From contig NZ_CP079737.1 in the NCBI RefSeq assembly GCF_019916025.1, forward strand, positions 1,736,001-1,800,000: a stretch of DNA of 64,000 nt. The letters are read 5' to 3'. Shown in pieces: positions 52,449 through 62,206 of the stretch. The notes under the pieces were generated by a model. It saw only the letters and a program-made list of their open reading frames with translations. It was not told the DNA's origin and did not search any database. A program made the translations under genes and the position numbers. Source of the DNA: Paraclostridium bifermentans. Lineage in GTDB: Bacteria; Bacillota; Clostridia; Peptostreptococcales; Peptostreptococcaceae. How positions within the stretch are numbered: position 1 is the stretch's first letter; every line of letters begins with the position of its first letter.

Positions 52449-52493
52449 AAATAGGTGTACAATGATTTCGAAATCATTGTACACCTATTTTTA
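52446..52493. terminator. Bidirectional terminator of comEB and surE
   Basis: A palindrome centred on TTCGAA with arms of about 20 bases (AAATAGGTGTACAATGATTT and its complement) ends in T on both strands. Confidence 0.8.
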
Positions 52494-53249
52494 TAATAAA
52501 TTTATATTGTTTAAAACATCAATTTTTTTATAGTTAGTCATATCTATATTTATTGGAGTTATAGAAATATATCCTTCGTCTATAGCTTGTATATCACTAT
52601 CTTTTTCTTGATCAAGCTTTCTTACTTGCCCACCAATCCAAACATATCTTTTTCCATAAGGGCTTTTTCTTTCCTCTATTACATTGTCGTACTCCCTTAC
52701 ACCCAATTTAGTTATTTTATACCCTTGAATTTCACTATCTGGTATATTTATATTTAAGATACAATCAGTAAATATATCCATGTTACTTGTTAAGTTTTGG
52801 ACTATGCTTTTTACATAAATAGATGCATTTTTGTAATTATCTTTTGATACATCAAACCCATCATATGATATAGATATTGATGGTTTTTTCTGTATAAGTC
52901 CTTCAATGGCTGCTGAAACAGTCCCTGAGTAAATTACATCCGTACCTAAATTAGCTCCATTGTTTATCCCACTTAAAACTAAATCAATTTCAATATCTTT
53001 TAAAATGGTTTCAATGCCTACCTTAACACAGTCAGCAGGTGTTCCGCTTATAGAGTATGATTTTATGTTGTCTGATATATGTTCTTCTTTAATAATTATA
53101 GGATCATGAATTGTTATGGCATGACCCGTAGCACTTCTTTGAGTATGAGGAGCTACTATATAAACATTAGCTATATCACTTATAGTTTTAGCAAGTTCTA
53201 GAATTCCATCAGCATAAATACCATCATCGTTAGTGATTAATATATTCAT
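52491..53249 (-). CDS. surE: 5'/3'-nucleotidase SurE
   Basis: A 252-aa metal-dependent nucleotidase. The N-terminal MNILITNDDGIYADG (metal Asp pair), APHTQRSATGHAIT and VLSGINNGANLGTDVIYSGT motifs are complete. It dephosphorylates nucleoside monophosphates and helps stationary-phase survival. ATACCTCC on the + strand marks its AGGAGGT ribosome site. It is 15 bases downstream of the RpiR-type gene and may be co-transcribed. Confidence 0.92.
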   Translation of the reverse strand: MNILITNDDGIYADGILELAKTISDIANVYIVAPHTQRSATGHAITIHDPIIIKEEHISDNIKSYSISGTPADCVKVGIETILKDIEIDLVLSGINNGANLGTDVIYSGTVSAAIEGLIQKKPSISISYDGFDVSKDNYKNASIYVKSIVQNLTSNMDIFTDCILNINIPDSEIQGYKITKLGVREYDNVIEERKSPYGKRYVWIGGQVRKLDQEKDSDIQAIDEGYISITPINIDMTNYKKIDVLNNINLL

Positions 53250-53264
53250 ATATACCTCCTAATT

Positions 53265-54137
53265 TTATTCATAGACAGAAAACTTCTCCCAAATTTTTTC
53301 TAAATCATCAAAGTATTCTTTTATATCATCTTTTTCTTTCATTCCTATAGATACCACAAGAGCATTAGATAAGCTCAGTGCTGGAACAAGAGAATCAACA
53401 AATGATGCCATATTGCTTTTTACTAAAAGTGTTGTATCTGCAACTGTAGCAATCGGAGCGAATAAACTATCTGTCATAGATATAATATGTGCGCCCTTAC
53501 TTCTTGCATAATCTACTACTTGATAGCTTTTCTTTGAATATCTAGGGAAACTTATGGCAACAACAACATCTTCTTCTGTTATTCTTACAACCTGCTCAAA
53601 CGCATCTCCCATATCCATCCTTATAATGTGAACATTATCTAATATGATATCTAAATAAAAACCTAAGTATTGAGCTATACTAAACGAACTTCTCATACCT
53701 AAAATATATATTTTTCTAGCGTTTAAAAGCTTGTCAGAAGCTTGTTGGAACATTCTTTCATCTAAGTTTTCTAAAGTGTCCTTTATATTGTCTATATCAC
53801 TTTTTAAAACTTTGCTTAAAATTTTACAGTCATCTGAATACTCTTGATTCATTTCTACTCTTTGCACAGTTGTTAACTTATTTTTTATAAGTTCTTGAAG
53901 AGCATCTTGTAGTTTAGGGTACCCTGAAAATCCTAAAGCATTTGCAAATCTTACTACCGTAGACTCACTTACTCCAACTTCTTCTCCAAGTTTAGACGCA
54001 GTCATAAATGCAACTTTATCGTAACTTGATATTAAATATTGAGCTATAAGTTTTTGCCCTTTACTAAGTCTTGGATATTGCTTTTGAATGTCATCAATTA
54101 GTTGTTTGCTATCTTTAAAATCTTTAGTTTCGTTCAT
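53265..54137 (-). CDS. MurR/RpiR-family regulator
   Basis: A 290-aa regulator with an N-terminal RpiR-type helix-turn-helix (LGEEVGVSESTVVRFANALGFSGYPKLQ) and a C-terminal SIS domain (ARKIYILGMRSSFSIAQYL, then VVAISFPRYSKKS). The SIS domain binds phosphosugars or other effectors. The target is unknown; the gltS gene lies 130 bases upstream in the same direction. TGAGGAG precedes the start. Confidence 0.87.
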   Translation of the reverse strand: MNETKDFKDSKQLIDDIQKQYPRLSKGQKLIAQYLISSYDKVAFMTASKLGEEVGVSESTVVRFANALGFSGYPKLQDALQELIKNKLTTVQRVEMNQEYSDDCKILSKVLKSDIDNIKDTLENLDERMFQQASDKLLNARKIYILGMRSSFSIAQYLGFYLDIILDNVHIIRMDMGDAFEQVVRITEEDVVVAISFPRYSKKSYQVVDYARSKGAHIISMTDSLFAPIATVADTTLLVKSNMASFVDSLVPALSLSNALVVSIGMKEKDDIKEYFDDLEKIWEKFSVYE

Positions 54138-54268
54138 TTTTTTCTCCTCATAATTACTAATGATTTATTTATATTAAGCTATAAGCCTTTTTTACATTTA
54201 ACACAACTATATTATACCATCTTTTGCTACATTTTTTAAACAATATATAAGTTTTTTACATTATTTAT

Positions 54269-55519
54269 TTATAGTAAATTTATAAACGTAGTGATAACTG
54301 CAGAATTGAAGAATTCTATAAATAAAGCTCCAACCAATGGTAATATGAAAAATGCACTTTGACAAGGCCCAAACTTACTTGCAACTGATTCCATATTAGC
54401 TATTCCATTTGGAGTAGCTCCCATTCCAAATCCACAATGTCCTGCAGCTAATACTGCTGCTGTATAGTCTTTCCCCATTATTCTGAATGTTACAAAATAT
54501 GCAAACAAAATCATTAAAATAGTTTGTATACTTAATAAGATAATTATAGGCACTGCTAAATCTACAAGCTCCCAAAGTTTTAAACTACACATCGCCATTG
54601 ATAAAAATAAAGATAAACATATCCCGCCAATACTAGAAAGTTCATTTTCAGGAGTCTTCCACGCTCCTTTTATATCCGATATATTTCTCATTACAGCTGC
54701 AATTAACATAGCACCTATATAACTAGGCATAGTAATTCCTACACTAGAAAACCCTGCAGAAATTAAAGTACCTAATCCCATAGCTATTATAATTTGTATA
54801 GCTCCACTTACTAAACTTTGCTCAGATAATTTTGGTAAATTTACTTCGCATGCACTTGTGTTAGAGTCTAGTCCCGCAGATTCTAACTCTATTAAGTTAT
54901 CATACTCATCATCTTTATTTCCCAAATTATATTTTTCTACTAATCTGTTTGCAATAGGTCCCCCTATAATACTTCCAGCCACTAATCCAAATGTTGCACA
55001 AGCCATCGCTATACTGAGAGCTCCATTTAATCCTTGAGCTTCCATAAGAGGTCCAAACGCTCCAGATGATCCATGTCCTCCTGTCATTGAAACTGACCCT
55101 GATATAAGTCCAAGTAAAGGGTTAACCCCAATAGCTTTTGCCGATAAAACACCAATTATATCTTGAGTTAATACTAATAAAACGGCAACAATTAAAAATT
55201 TTATTACTCCTAATCCACCTTTTCTTAAAGCTTTAAAGCTTGCCGTAAATCCTACAGTTGTAAAAAACGCAGTCATTAAAATTGCTTGTAGAGTTGTATC
55301 AAACACTATAGCAATTACTCCTGTCTGTCTTAAAACAAATGAGATAATCGCAAAAGAAAAACCTCCTACAACTGGTGCCGGTATACAATATTTTTGCAAT
55401 ATATTAACCTTAGATTTAATAAAAGAACCTATAAGAAGTACTATTGTTGTAAATGTAAGACTTTGAACCATATCTAAGTTCATAGTCATCATTCCTAATT
55501 CTTTTGAAAATTCAAACAT
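54269..55519 (-). CDS. gltS: Sodium/glutamate symporter GltS
   Basis: A 416-aa membrane protein of the GltS family with about ten membrane segments. The GSVSMTGGHGSSGAFGP motif and the second-half GHCGFGMGATPNGIANM motif are the paired re-entrant loops of the family. It imports glutamate with Na+. The start at 55519 is seven bases after AGGAGG; the ATG two codons earlier is too close to it. Confidence 0.9.
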   Translation of the reverse strand: MFEFSKELGMMTMNLDMVQSLTFTTIVLLIGSFIKSKVNILQKYCIPAPVVGGFSFAIISFVLRQTGVIAIVFDTTLQAILMTAFFTTVGFTASFKALRKGGLGVIKFLIVAVLLVLTQDIIGVLSAKAIGVNPLLGLISGSVSMTGGHGSSGAFGPLMEAQGLNGALSIAMACATFGLVAGSIIGGPIANRLVEKYNLGNKDDEYDNLIELESAGLDSNTSACEVNLPKLSEQSLVSGAIQIIIAMGLGTLISAGFSSVGITMPSYIGAMLIAAVMRNISDIKGAWKTPENELSSIGGICLSLFLSMAMCSLKLWELVDLAVPIIILLSIQTILMILFAYFVTFRIMGKDYTAAVLAAGHCGFGMGATPNGIANMESVASKFGPCQSAFFILPLVGALFIEFFNSAVITTFINLL

Positions 55520-55717
55520 ACGCATCCCTCCTAATTATATAAAAAAATAAATACCTTTAAAAAATAATAAAAAAATAAAATTCAAATGATTTGCTATATC
55601 TTTTTACTTCTTTTGATTTTATTTTCTGAAAATTAACGTTATTTTTTTTCGTATTTCAAATTATAACACAAACTGTTTTGAAATACGAAATTTTTTTACA
55701 ATTTTTTATTTTTTAAT

Positions 55718-55750
55718 GAAAAGAGAAAGGAATTTTCCTTTCTCTTTTTA
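55718..55750 (-). terminator. Terminator of the kor operon
   Basis: AAAAGAGAAAGG pairs with CCTTTCTCTTTT around six bases, followed by T on the - strand. Confidence 0.75.
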
Positions 55751-56287
55751 ATATGCATAACTAACCAGTGATCTCCCAAGCTCGAAAGCATTTTCATTAA
55801 GTTCTTCTGTGCCTTTTGGAACTCTAGCTAATATAGCTTTTTTTAACATTTCATTATCTACACCTTCTATTGTTTCACTTATAACTCCTAGTGCTACAAT
55901 ATTTGCTACCATAACTTTTCCTAATTTTTCTTTACTACTATTTATGATAGGAACTTTAATTACTTTTGCATTTTTTGTATCTATATTTTTTTCATCCACA
56001 GTGGAATCTATAATAATAATCCCATCTTTTTTTATAGTATGTGAATATTCAACAAAAGATTTTTGAGTTAAACTCAATAATATATCAGCTTCTCTAACTT
56101 TAGGGAAATTAATTTCACCATCACTTATTATAACTTCAGCTTTACTTGCTCCACCTCTAGCTTCGGGACCATATGATTGAGTTTGAACAGAGTTTAAGTT
56201 TGATAATATAGCTCCTTCTGCAAGTATTATACCAGCTAAAATCAGTCCTTGTCCTCCTGATCCACTAAGTCTTACCTCTTTTCTCAT
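55748..56287 (-). CDS. korC: 2-oxoacid:ferredoxin oxidoreductase, gamma subunit
   Basis: A 179-aa gamma-type subunit (VRLSGSGGQGLILAGIILAEG, then QSYGPEARGGASKAEVI). The start at 56287 is eight bases after AGGAG. Last gene of the operon, 12 bases after the beta subunit gene. With the other three it forms a CoA-dependent 2-oxoacid oxidoreductase, probably for 2-oxoglutarate or branched-chain 2-oxoacids. Confidence 0.88.
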   Translation of the reverse strand: MRKEVRLSGSGGQGLILAGIILAEGAILSNLNSVQTQSYGPEARGGASKAEVIISDGEINFPKVREADILLSLTQKSFVEYSHTIKKDGIIIIDSTVDEKNIDTKNAKVIKVPIINSSKEKLGKVMVANIVALGVISETIEGVDNEMLKKAILARVPKGTEELNENAFELGRSLVSYAY

Positions 56288-56305
56288 ATTCATTTCTCCT
56301 TATAA

Positions 56306-57118
56306 TCACTTTACCCTATTTATTATTTTTTTATATTCTTCTGTATACTCTGGCATTTTTTCGCTTTTAAATATACCGAAGAATTGCTTATTTTCAAGCT
56401 TTTCTTCAGGCAGTTTATCTTTTAATGCAACATCAACATAATTGTCTTTTAAAATATTCATAAGTGCTACAGCTGATCCTTTTTTATTTTTTCTACCATA
56501 GTAAGTAGGGCATAAACTCATACCTTCAATGATAGAAAATCCTTTGTGAACAATACCTTTTTTTATGTATTCTATCATTTGTTTTGCATGATATGCAGTT
56601 CCTCTAGCTACAAATGTAGCCCCTGCCCCTTTTGATAGCTCACATATATCAAACGGTTTATCAATGTTACCATAAGGCGCTGTTGTAGCAAAGTCATTAG
56701 TATTAGTAGTTGGCGAGTACTGACCTCCAGTCATACCATATATATTATTATTAAAAACAATTGTAGTTATATCTATGTTTCTTCTGCACGCATGTATAAG
56801 GTGATTACCACCTATTGCTGTACAGTCTCCATCTCCAGTTACAACAATTACATGCATATCTGGATTTGCAAATTTTACACCTGTAGCAAATGGTATAGCT
56901 CTACCGTGTGTTGTATGCAAAGTATTAAAGTCTAAATATCCAGATGCCCTAGATGAACAGCCTATGCCCGATACTACACATACGTTATCCTTATCTAAAC
57001 CTAATTCGTCTATAGCAACCGCAATAGATCTCATAAGGATACCATGTCCACATCCAGGACACCATATATGTGGTAACCTATTTGCTCTAAAATTATTTTC
57101 TACAACGCTACTTGGCAT
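56306..57118 (-). CDS. korB: 2-oxoacid:ferredoxin oxidoreductase, beta subunit
   Basis: A 270-aa TPP-binding subunit. WCPGCGHGILMRSI opens the domain and GDGDCTAIGGNHLIHACRRN is the TPP-Mg motif. The start at 57118 overlaps the end of the alpha gene by 19 bases, as in coupled genes. Substrate (2-oxoglutarate versus 2-oxoisovalerate) cannot be decided from sequence. Confidence 0.9.
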   Translation of the reverse strand: MPSSVVENNFRANRLPHIWCPGCGHGILMRSIAVAIDELGLDKDNVCVVSGIGCSSRASGYLDFNTLHTTHGRAIPFATGVKFANPDMHVIVVTGDGDCTAIGGNHLIHACRRNIDITTIVFNNNIYGMTGGQYSPTTNTNDFATTAPYGNIDKPFDICELSKGAGATFVARGTAYHAKQMIEYIKKGIVHKGFSIIEGMSLCPTYYGRKNKKGSAVALMNILKDNYVDVALKDKLPEEKLENKQFFGIFKSEKMPEYTEEYKKIINRVK

Positions 57119-58248
57119 TTTACCACCTCCATAACCTTATCAACTATATCTTCCGGTGTTATAATTTCTCCATTGTACTTGTTAATTCCAACTATATTGC
57201 AATCACTATTGCAAACTCTTTGAACCTCTTGTATCATTTGTCCATAATTTAATTCAGGAACATATATATTTTGGACATGTTTACTTAATTCTTTAACTTT
57301 TTCTTCAGGGAATGGCCAAACTGTTTTTATAGTAAATAATCCAGCTTTAACTCCCTTACTTCTTAATGTATCAACTGCGTCTTTTGTACATCTACTCATA
57401 CATCCAAAAGTTATAAATAACTCTTCGCAATCATCCATTTTATATTCTTCGTAAAGCAATATATCATCTAGATTTTTATTAATTTTATCCATTAATCTAT
57501 CCATAAGTTTTTTAGTTTGTGCTGTGCTATTTGTTGGGAATCCTGTTTCATCGTGCATAAGACCTGTTACGTGATATCTGTATCCATCTGAGAAGTTTGC
57601 CATTGGCGGCACTAGAGTTGTTTGATCGTATATTTTGTATTCATCTTTATTTGCTTTAACTTTTTTTCTATCGTATATTTCAAGTTCATTTTCAGTAGGC
57701 AATTCAACTTTTTCTCTCATATGTCCTATAACTTCATCTAATAACAATATTACAGGTGTTCTATATTTTTCTGAGAAATTAAAAGCCTTAACTGTTAAAT
57801 CAAATGTATCTCTAACACTTATTGGAGATAATGCTATTATTGGGTGATCTCCATGAGTTCCCCACTTAGCTTGCATTAAATCAGCTTGTGCCGGAGATGT
57901 AGGAAGCCCCGTACTAGGACCACATCTTTGTACATTTACTATCACACATGGAATTTCTGCAAGTGATGCATATCCTATATTTTCTTGTTTAAGTGAAAAC
58001 CCTGGTCCACTAGTTGCTGTCATTGATTTGAGTCCTGTTAAAGAAGCTCCAATCGTTGCTGCCATGGATGCAATTTCGTCTTCCATTTGTATAAATTTGC
58101 CACCAACTTTTGGTAACATATATGATGAAATTTCAGCTACTTCGGTAGATGGTGTTATCGGATAACCTGCAAAGAATTTCATCCCAGCATATAATGCACC
58201 ATGTACACAAGCTTCATTTCCTTGTAACAATTTTACTTTTTTATGCAT
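57100..58248 (-). CDS. korA: 2-oxoacid:ferredoxin oxidoreductase, alpha subunit
   Basis: A 382-aa alpha subunit: LLQGNEACVHGALYAGMKFFAGYPITPSTE at the N-terminus, then ATSGPGFSLKQENIGY and CGPSTGLPTSPAQADLMQ. It binds pyrophosphate and makes the core with beta. The start at 58248 has AAGGGGGG upstream, nine or so bases away. It follows the ferredoxin gene by 18 bases. Confidence 0.9.
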   Translation of the reverse strand: MHKKVKLLQGNEACVHGALYAGMKFFAGYPITPSTEVAEISSYMLPKVGGKFIQMEDEIASMAATIGASLTGLKSMTATSGPGFSLKQENIGYASLAEIPCVIVNVQRCGPSTGLPTSPAQADLMQAKWGTHGDHPIIALSPISVRDTFDLTVKAFNFSEKYRTPVILLLDEVIGHMREKVELPTENELEIYDRKKVKANKDEYKIYDQTTLVPPMANFSDGYRYHVTGLMHDETGFPTNSTAQTKKLMDRLMDKINKNLDDILLYEEYKMDDCEELFITFGCMSRCTKDAVDTLRSKGVKAGLFTIKTVWPFPEEKVKELSKHVQNIYVPELNYGQMIQEVQRVCNSDCNIVGINKYNGEIITPEDIVDKVMEVVKCQVAL

Positions 58249-58266
58249 AACTCTCTACCCCCCTTA

Positions 58267-58464
58267 TTATTTTTCATCCTTAGATATATAAATAGCATAA
58301 TCTGGACATCTAAGTTCACATAATCCACAAAGTATACATTTTTCTATATCTTCTACAGAGATTATATTGTTCTCTAATTTTAAAACTTTTTTAGGACAGT
58401 ATTCTACACAAATACCGCAACCTTTACACCAATTAGTATCTATTGTAAGTTTTCCTTTTTCCAA
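58267..58464 (-). CDS. korD: 2-oxoacid oxidoreductase, ferredoxin-like delta subunit
   Basis: A 65-aa two-cluster ferredoxin: CKGCGICVEYCPKKVL and CILCGLCELRCPDYAI, each with the CxxCxxCxxxCP pattern for one 4Fe-4S cluster. It begins with TTG at 58464 behind GGGGGGGAT. It passes electrons out of the enzyme. It is the first gene of the operon. Confidence 0.9.
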   Translation of the reverse strand: MEKGKLTIDTNWCKGCGICVEYCPKKVLKLENNIISVEDIEKCILCGLCELRCPDYAIYISKDEK

Positions 58465-58869
58465 ACTTATCCCCCCCTACAACTTTTACTTTCTCTTTAA
58501 TAGTAGCTATTTTTTCTGCCAATTGCAATTATTATTTCATTTTCACGATTTTTTCTATATTTTTGCAATTTTACTATGCAAACTTTCATACTTATAGCTC
58601 TATATTATTATATTTTTTAAAATTGAATTATAATCAAAGTATAAGTTCATTGATATTATCCAATTGTTATATACTTAACTTTCTGCACTTAAATGTCCTT
58701 CTAAAACGTAAAAAAGAATTTTTTTTATATATACTTTCAATATAAATCTAAAATAATAGGTTTTTTCTAAGATTTTGTAATTTTTTTTCAAAAATATATT
58801 GTATACATACAAAAAAATTTAAAAAAGTAATGAGTTAGAAACTTCTAACTCATTACTTTTTTAAATTTT
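58465..58869. other. 405-base intergenic region before the kor operon
   Basis: It holds the terminator of the methyltransferase gene at its right end (58818-58866) and should carry the kor promoter on the - strand. TATAAT-like strings are numerous because of the base composition, and I cannot choose one. No ORF with a ribosome site was found. Confidence 0.4.
58818..58866 (-). terminator. Terminator of the rluB/ytqB-like unit
   Basis: AAAAAAGTAATGAGTTAGAA pairs exactly with its complement around two bases and runs into T. Confidence 0.8.
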
Positions 58870-59454
58870 TTATATATAGTTATTCTTTTTTTCTATCATT
58901 ATTAATCTTGGAGGATGATTTATTTGATTTACAAAGTTGCAGTTTAGTACACTATATTCACTTTGATCTAGTTTACTTACATATCCAAATACTTCATCGT
59001 ACTCTTCCATACCACCTTCATGTCCTGTATAAATAGCTATACTTACAACCCCATTAGGTTTTAACAATTCTAAGCTTTTTTTAATAGCTTCTAATGTTGT
59101 TTCTGGTTTTGTTATAACTTGATGTTTAGCTCTTGGCAAATATCCTAAGTTAAACATAATACAACTTACCTCTTTGTTTACATACATGTCCATATTTTGA
59201 TGACCATCTAAAATTAAATTTACTCTATCTATAAGTCCTGCTTTTTCCAATCTTTTTTTCGTACTTTTTATAGCTTCTTCTTGAACATCAAAACTATATA
59301 CAAACCCATTTTCTCCCACTTTTTCTGCAAGATATTTTGTATCATATCCGTTTCCCATAGTAGCATCAATTACTATATCGCCTTCGTTTATAACATCTTC
59401 TAATAGCACCTTATTTAAGTCAGTTACTTTAGTTAAATATTTTACTTTCATCAT
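58870..59454 (-). CDS. YtqB/MnmM-type SAM-dependent methyltransferase
   Basis: A 194-aa methyltransferase of the YtqB family. The SAM motif is VIDATMGNGYDTKYLAE and the second motif FNLGYLPRAKHQVIT. YtqB has been described as MnmM, the last enzyme of mnm5s2U in the tRNA wobble position; I assign by family. It is 16 bases downstream of rluB on the same strand. Confidence 0.85.
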   Translation of the reverse strand: MMKVKYLTKVTDLNKVLLEDVINEGDIVIDATMGNGYDTKYLAEKVGENGFVYSFDVQEEAIKSTKKRLEKAGLIDRVNLILDGHQNMDMYVNKEVSCIMFNLGYLPRAKHQVITKPETTLEAIKKSLELLKPNGVVSIAIYTGHEGGMEEYDEVFGYVSKLDQSEYSVLNCNFVNQINHPPRLIMIEKKNNYI

Positions 59455-59469
59455 TTCACTTCAATCCTT

Positions 59470-60186
59470 TTACTTTAATTTCTTTAAATAATTTACCTCG
59501 TCATTAGTTAAATATCTGTATTGACCTATCTCCACATCCTTTAATACAATTTTACCCATAGCTTTTCTTCTTAAGTTCATAACAGGATGATTTATAGCTC
59601 TGCACATTTTTCTTACCTGTCTATTTCTACCTTCATGTATTTTTATTTCACAAACAGCGTAATTTTTTTCAATATTTTTTTTAACTATTTTTATCTTAGC
59701 AGGAGCTGTTTTGTAATCTTCTATATATAATCCTTTTTCAAAATTGTTAATTTCAGATTCATTTGGAATCCCTTTTACTGTTGCAACATAAGTTTTATCA
59801 ACTTCATGCTTAGGGTGAGTCAACTTATATGTCAAATCCCCATCATTAGTTAACAGTAGTAATCCACTTGTTTCATAGTCTAACCTTCCAATTGGATACA
59901 CTCTAGCTCCAACACCTTTTACTAAGTCTATAACACTTTTTCTGTCAAACTGATCTTTTACAGTTGTAACATATCCTTCCGGTTTATTTAGCATAATATA
60001 TACTAATTCTTCTTCTAATCCAATTGCCTTTCCATCTACTTCTACCTTATCTTCAGCTTCATTTATTTGAAATGATAATTCATTTACTATTTTTCCATTT
60101 ACTTTAACACGATTTTCAACTATCAACTCTTCTGCTTTTCTTCTTGATGCAATTCCGCAAGATGCTATATATTTATTAATTCTCAT
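59470..60186 (-). CDS. rluB: Pseudouridine synthase RluB/RsuA type
   Basis: A 238-aa protein. The S4 RNA-binding domain (MRINKYIASCGIASRRKAEEL) is followed by the synthase domain with the catalytic Asp in YPIGRLDYETSGLLLLTNDG. It modifies 23S or 16S rRNA. Length and sequence fit the RluB branch. AGGAGAT precedes the start. Confidence 0.88.
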   Translation of the reverse strand: MRINKYIASCGIASRRKAEELIVENRVKVNGKIVNELSFQINEAEDKVEVDGKAIGLEEELVYIMLNKPEGYVTTVKDQFDRKSVIDLVKGVGARVYPIGRLDYETSGLLLLTNDGDLTYKLTHPKHEVDKTYVATVKGIPNESEINNFEKGLYIEDYKTAPAKIKIVKKNIEKNYAVCEIKIHEGRNRQVRKMCRAINHPVMNLRRKAMGKIVLKDVEIGQYRYLTNDEVNYLKKLK

Positions 60187-60340
60187 AATTATCTCCTTAT
60201 TTCTTTATTTCTTCACATTAGATTATTATACTATATTTTTTTTAATAAAATAAAATAAATTTACCTTTTTATATTATTTTATTTTATTAATTGGAAAAAT
60301 TAATAATAATATACAAGTACTAATAAAAGAGGTGTGTGAT

Positions 60341-61435
60341 TTGATTTCAAGAGATAATATTAAATATTGTATATTTGTAGCCTTCATATCTATATTGATT
60401 TATAAGGCTATAGATAACCCTGCAGTTTTTATATCTAGTATAAATGACTTGTTTAAGTTTTTAAGTCCTTTTTTATTAGCTGTATTAATGTGTTTACTTT
60501 TAAATCCTGTTATTATGTTTTTAGAAAAAAAATTCAAGATGCCGAGGCTTTTAAATATATTTATTTCATATTTTTTTATATTTTTATTTTTTTGCTTTTG
60601 TATAAATTTAATAATGCCTTCATTGATAGATACATTAAACACTTTAATAACAGAAATACCAAACTATACGTTAAAGATAGATGCACTTTTAAATAAATAT
60701 ATTTCTAATAATCATTCATTTGATAGCATTTTGCCTCATATACAAGCTCATTTAGATTCAGCTTTAAAACACGCTGTCAAAATGTTAAATACAATTTCTT
60801 CAGATTTTTTAATATATATTTTTAGTATAACATCTATAATTTTCAATATTATAATGGGTATTATTTTATCTATTTATATACTTTGTGATAAAGAAAATAT
60901 TTTAAAAAACGTAAAAAACTTATTATATTCAACTTTTTCAAAAAAAAGAGCCAATGCAATAATTGAATTCTATGATATAATAAATAGAATTTTCTATCAT
61001 TATATCATAGGTAGTTTAATTGTTTCTTTGGTTGTAGGAATAATAACATTCATAGGATTTAGATTCTTTATAAATATAAAAGGTAGTTTATTCTTATCTT
61101 TTATAGTATTTATAACTAATATGATTCCTTATTTCGGACCATTTATAGGAGCTTTACTCCCAATACTTATGACTTTATCATACAGCCCTATAAAAGCTCT
61201 TTGGGTTGCTATATTTTTACTTGTACTCCAACAAGTAGATGGTAATATAATTGCTCCAAAAATCATGGGCGAATTTGTAGGACTTCATCCCCTTTGGATA
61301 ATATGTGCTGTGTTAATAGGTGGTGCTTTATTCGGATTGATAGGAGTTTTCTTATCCGTTCCAGTAGCAGCTGTAATAAAAACATATTTAGATAAATACA
61401 TTGAAAAAAGTTTAAACATACCAAAATCTGAATAG
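60341..61435 (+). CDS. AI-2E family transporter (YtvI/PerM-like)
   Basis: A 364-aa membrane protein of the PerM/AI-2E family. It has about seven or eight membrane segments and the conserved FVGLHPLWIICAVLIGGALFGLIGVFLSVPVAAV-type C-terminal core, of which the parts LHPLWIIC and GVFLSVPVAA are the clearest. The TTG at 60341 is taken as start, six bases after AGAGGTG; the GTG nine bases before overlaps that site. The substrate is unknown; the family is not specific for AI-2. Confidence 0.82.
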   Translation: MISRDNIKYCIFVAFISILIYKAIDNPAVFISSINDLFKFLSPFLLAVLMCLLLNPVIMFLEKKFKMPRLLNIFISYFFIFLFFCFCINLIMPSLIDTLNTLITEIPNYTLKIDALLNKYISNNHSFDSILPHIQAHLDSALKHAVKMLNTISSDFLIYIFSITSIIFNIIMGIILSIYILCDKENILKNVKNLLYSTFSKKRANAIIEFYDIINRIFYHYIIGSLIVSLVVGIITFIGFRFFINIKGSLFLSFIVFITNMIPYFGPFIGALLPILMTLSYSPIKALWVAIFLLVLQQVDGNIIAPKIMGEFVGLHPLWIICAVLIGGALFGLIGVFLSVPVAAVIKTYLDKYIEKSLNIPKSE

Positions 61436-61443
61436 TAAAAAAA

Positions 61444-61477
61444 TAAAAACGTCTAAAGTTAAGTTTAGACGTTTTTC
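61444..61477. terminator. Bidirectional terminator
   Basis: AAAAACGTCTAAA pairs with TTTAGACGTTTTT around a loop of about eight bases, between convergent genes. Confidence 0.75.
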
Positions 61478-61479
61478 AA

Positions 61480-62091
61480 TTATAAATATTTTATTAAATT
61501 TTCTAGTTTTATATCAACTATTTTTACATTTTCATTAATAGACATCAATCTTTTTTCATCAAATTTCTTATCTTGTGATATTAACAAAACTTCAGGTACT
61601 TCATAAAAAGGTATTGTTGAATTCAAAACTTTTACATGCAAGTTTTTATATTTGCTCATTTTAAATACCTCTGTTAATTTGATATCTATAAGTTTTTGTT
61701 TTAATTTATTATCTTTATCTATATATTCAATGTATATATCATATTTATCTTTATCTACTGTTACATTTCTATAAAATCTTTTTATTTCATATCCTGAAGA
61801 TTCCATCTTTAAAACTATCTCTGAGCCTAGTATAACTTTTAAAAGTTCTTTTCCTTTATATGTTTTGCCTCCATTTAAATAATAAATTCCTGAACTATCT
61901 TTATACTCCCCATAAACTACATTGCATGGATATTTTTTAAGAGTAAACTCTCTACACATTCTTCTTAGAGTTTTTTTGTGAGGAGATTTCATTATTTTCC
62001 TTTTTTTAGAAAAAAACTTATTAAATTGTTGCTCTGTTGCACATCTAACTTGGCTCATTAAAACCAGTATCTCCTTTTCCATACTTACCAT
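61480..62091 (-). CDS. Hypothetical protein with possible winged-helix start, 203 aa
   Basis: I do not recognise it with confidence. Residues 1-75 (MEKEILVLMSQVRCATEQQF, then RRMCREFTLK) look like a winged helix as in replication-relaxation proteins. The rest has beta strands around DKYDIYIEYIDKDN and KLIDIKLTEV, somewhat like a restriction-endonuclease fold. AAGGAGA precedes the ATG 62091. It is a stand-alone gene between the AI-2E gene and the MATE gene. Confidence 0.5.
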   Translation of the reverse strand: MVSMEKEILVLMSQVRCATEQQFNKFFSKKRKIMKSPHKKTLRRMCREFTLKKYPCNVVYGEYKDSSGIYYLNGGKTYKGKELLKVILGSEIVLKMESSGYEIKRFYRNVTVDKDKYDIYIEYIDKDNKLKQKLIDIKLTEVFKMSKYKNLHVKVLNSTIPFYEVPEVLLISQDKKFDEKRLMSINENVKIVDIKLENLIKYL

Positions 62092-62170
62092 TATGCTATT
62101 CTCCTTGATGTATATTGTGACAAGTCTTAATTTATTATATTAAACACATGCAATAAAATTTACACTTTAA

Positions 62171-62203
62171 TAAAAAAAAGCATAGACATGTGTCTATGCT
62201 TTT
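62171..62203 (-). terminator. Terminator of the MATE gene
   Basis: AAAAGCATAGACA pairs with TGTCTATGCTTTT around two bases, with T on the - strand. Confidence 0.8.
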
Positions 62204-62206
62204 ACT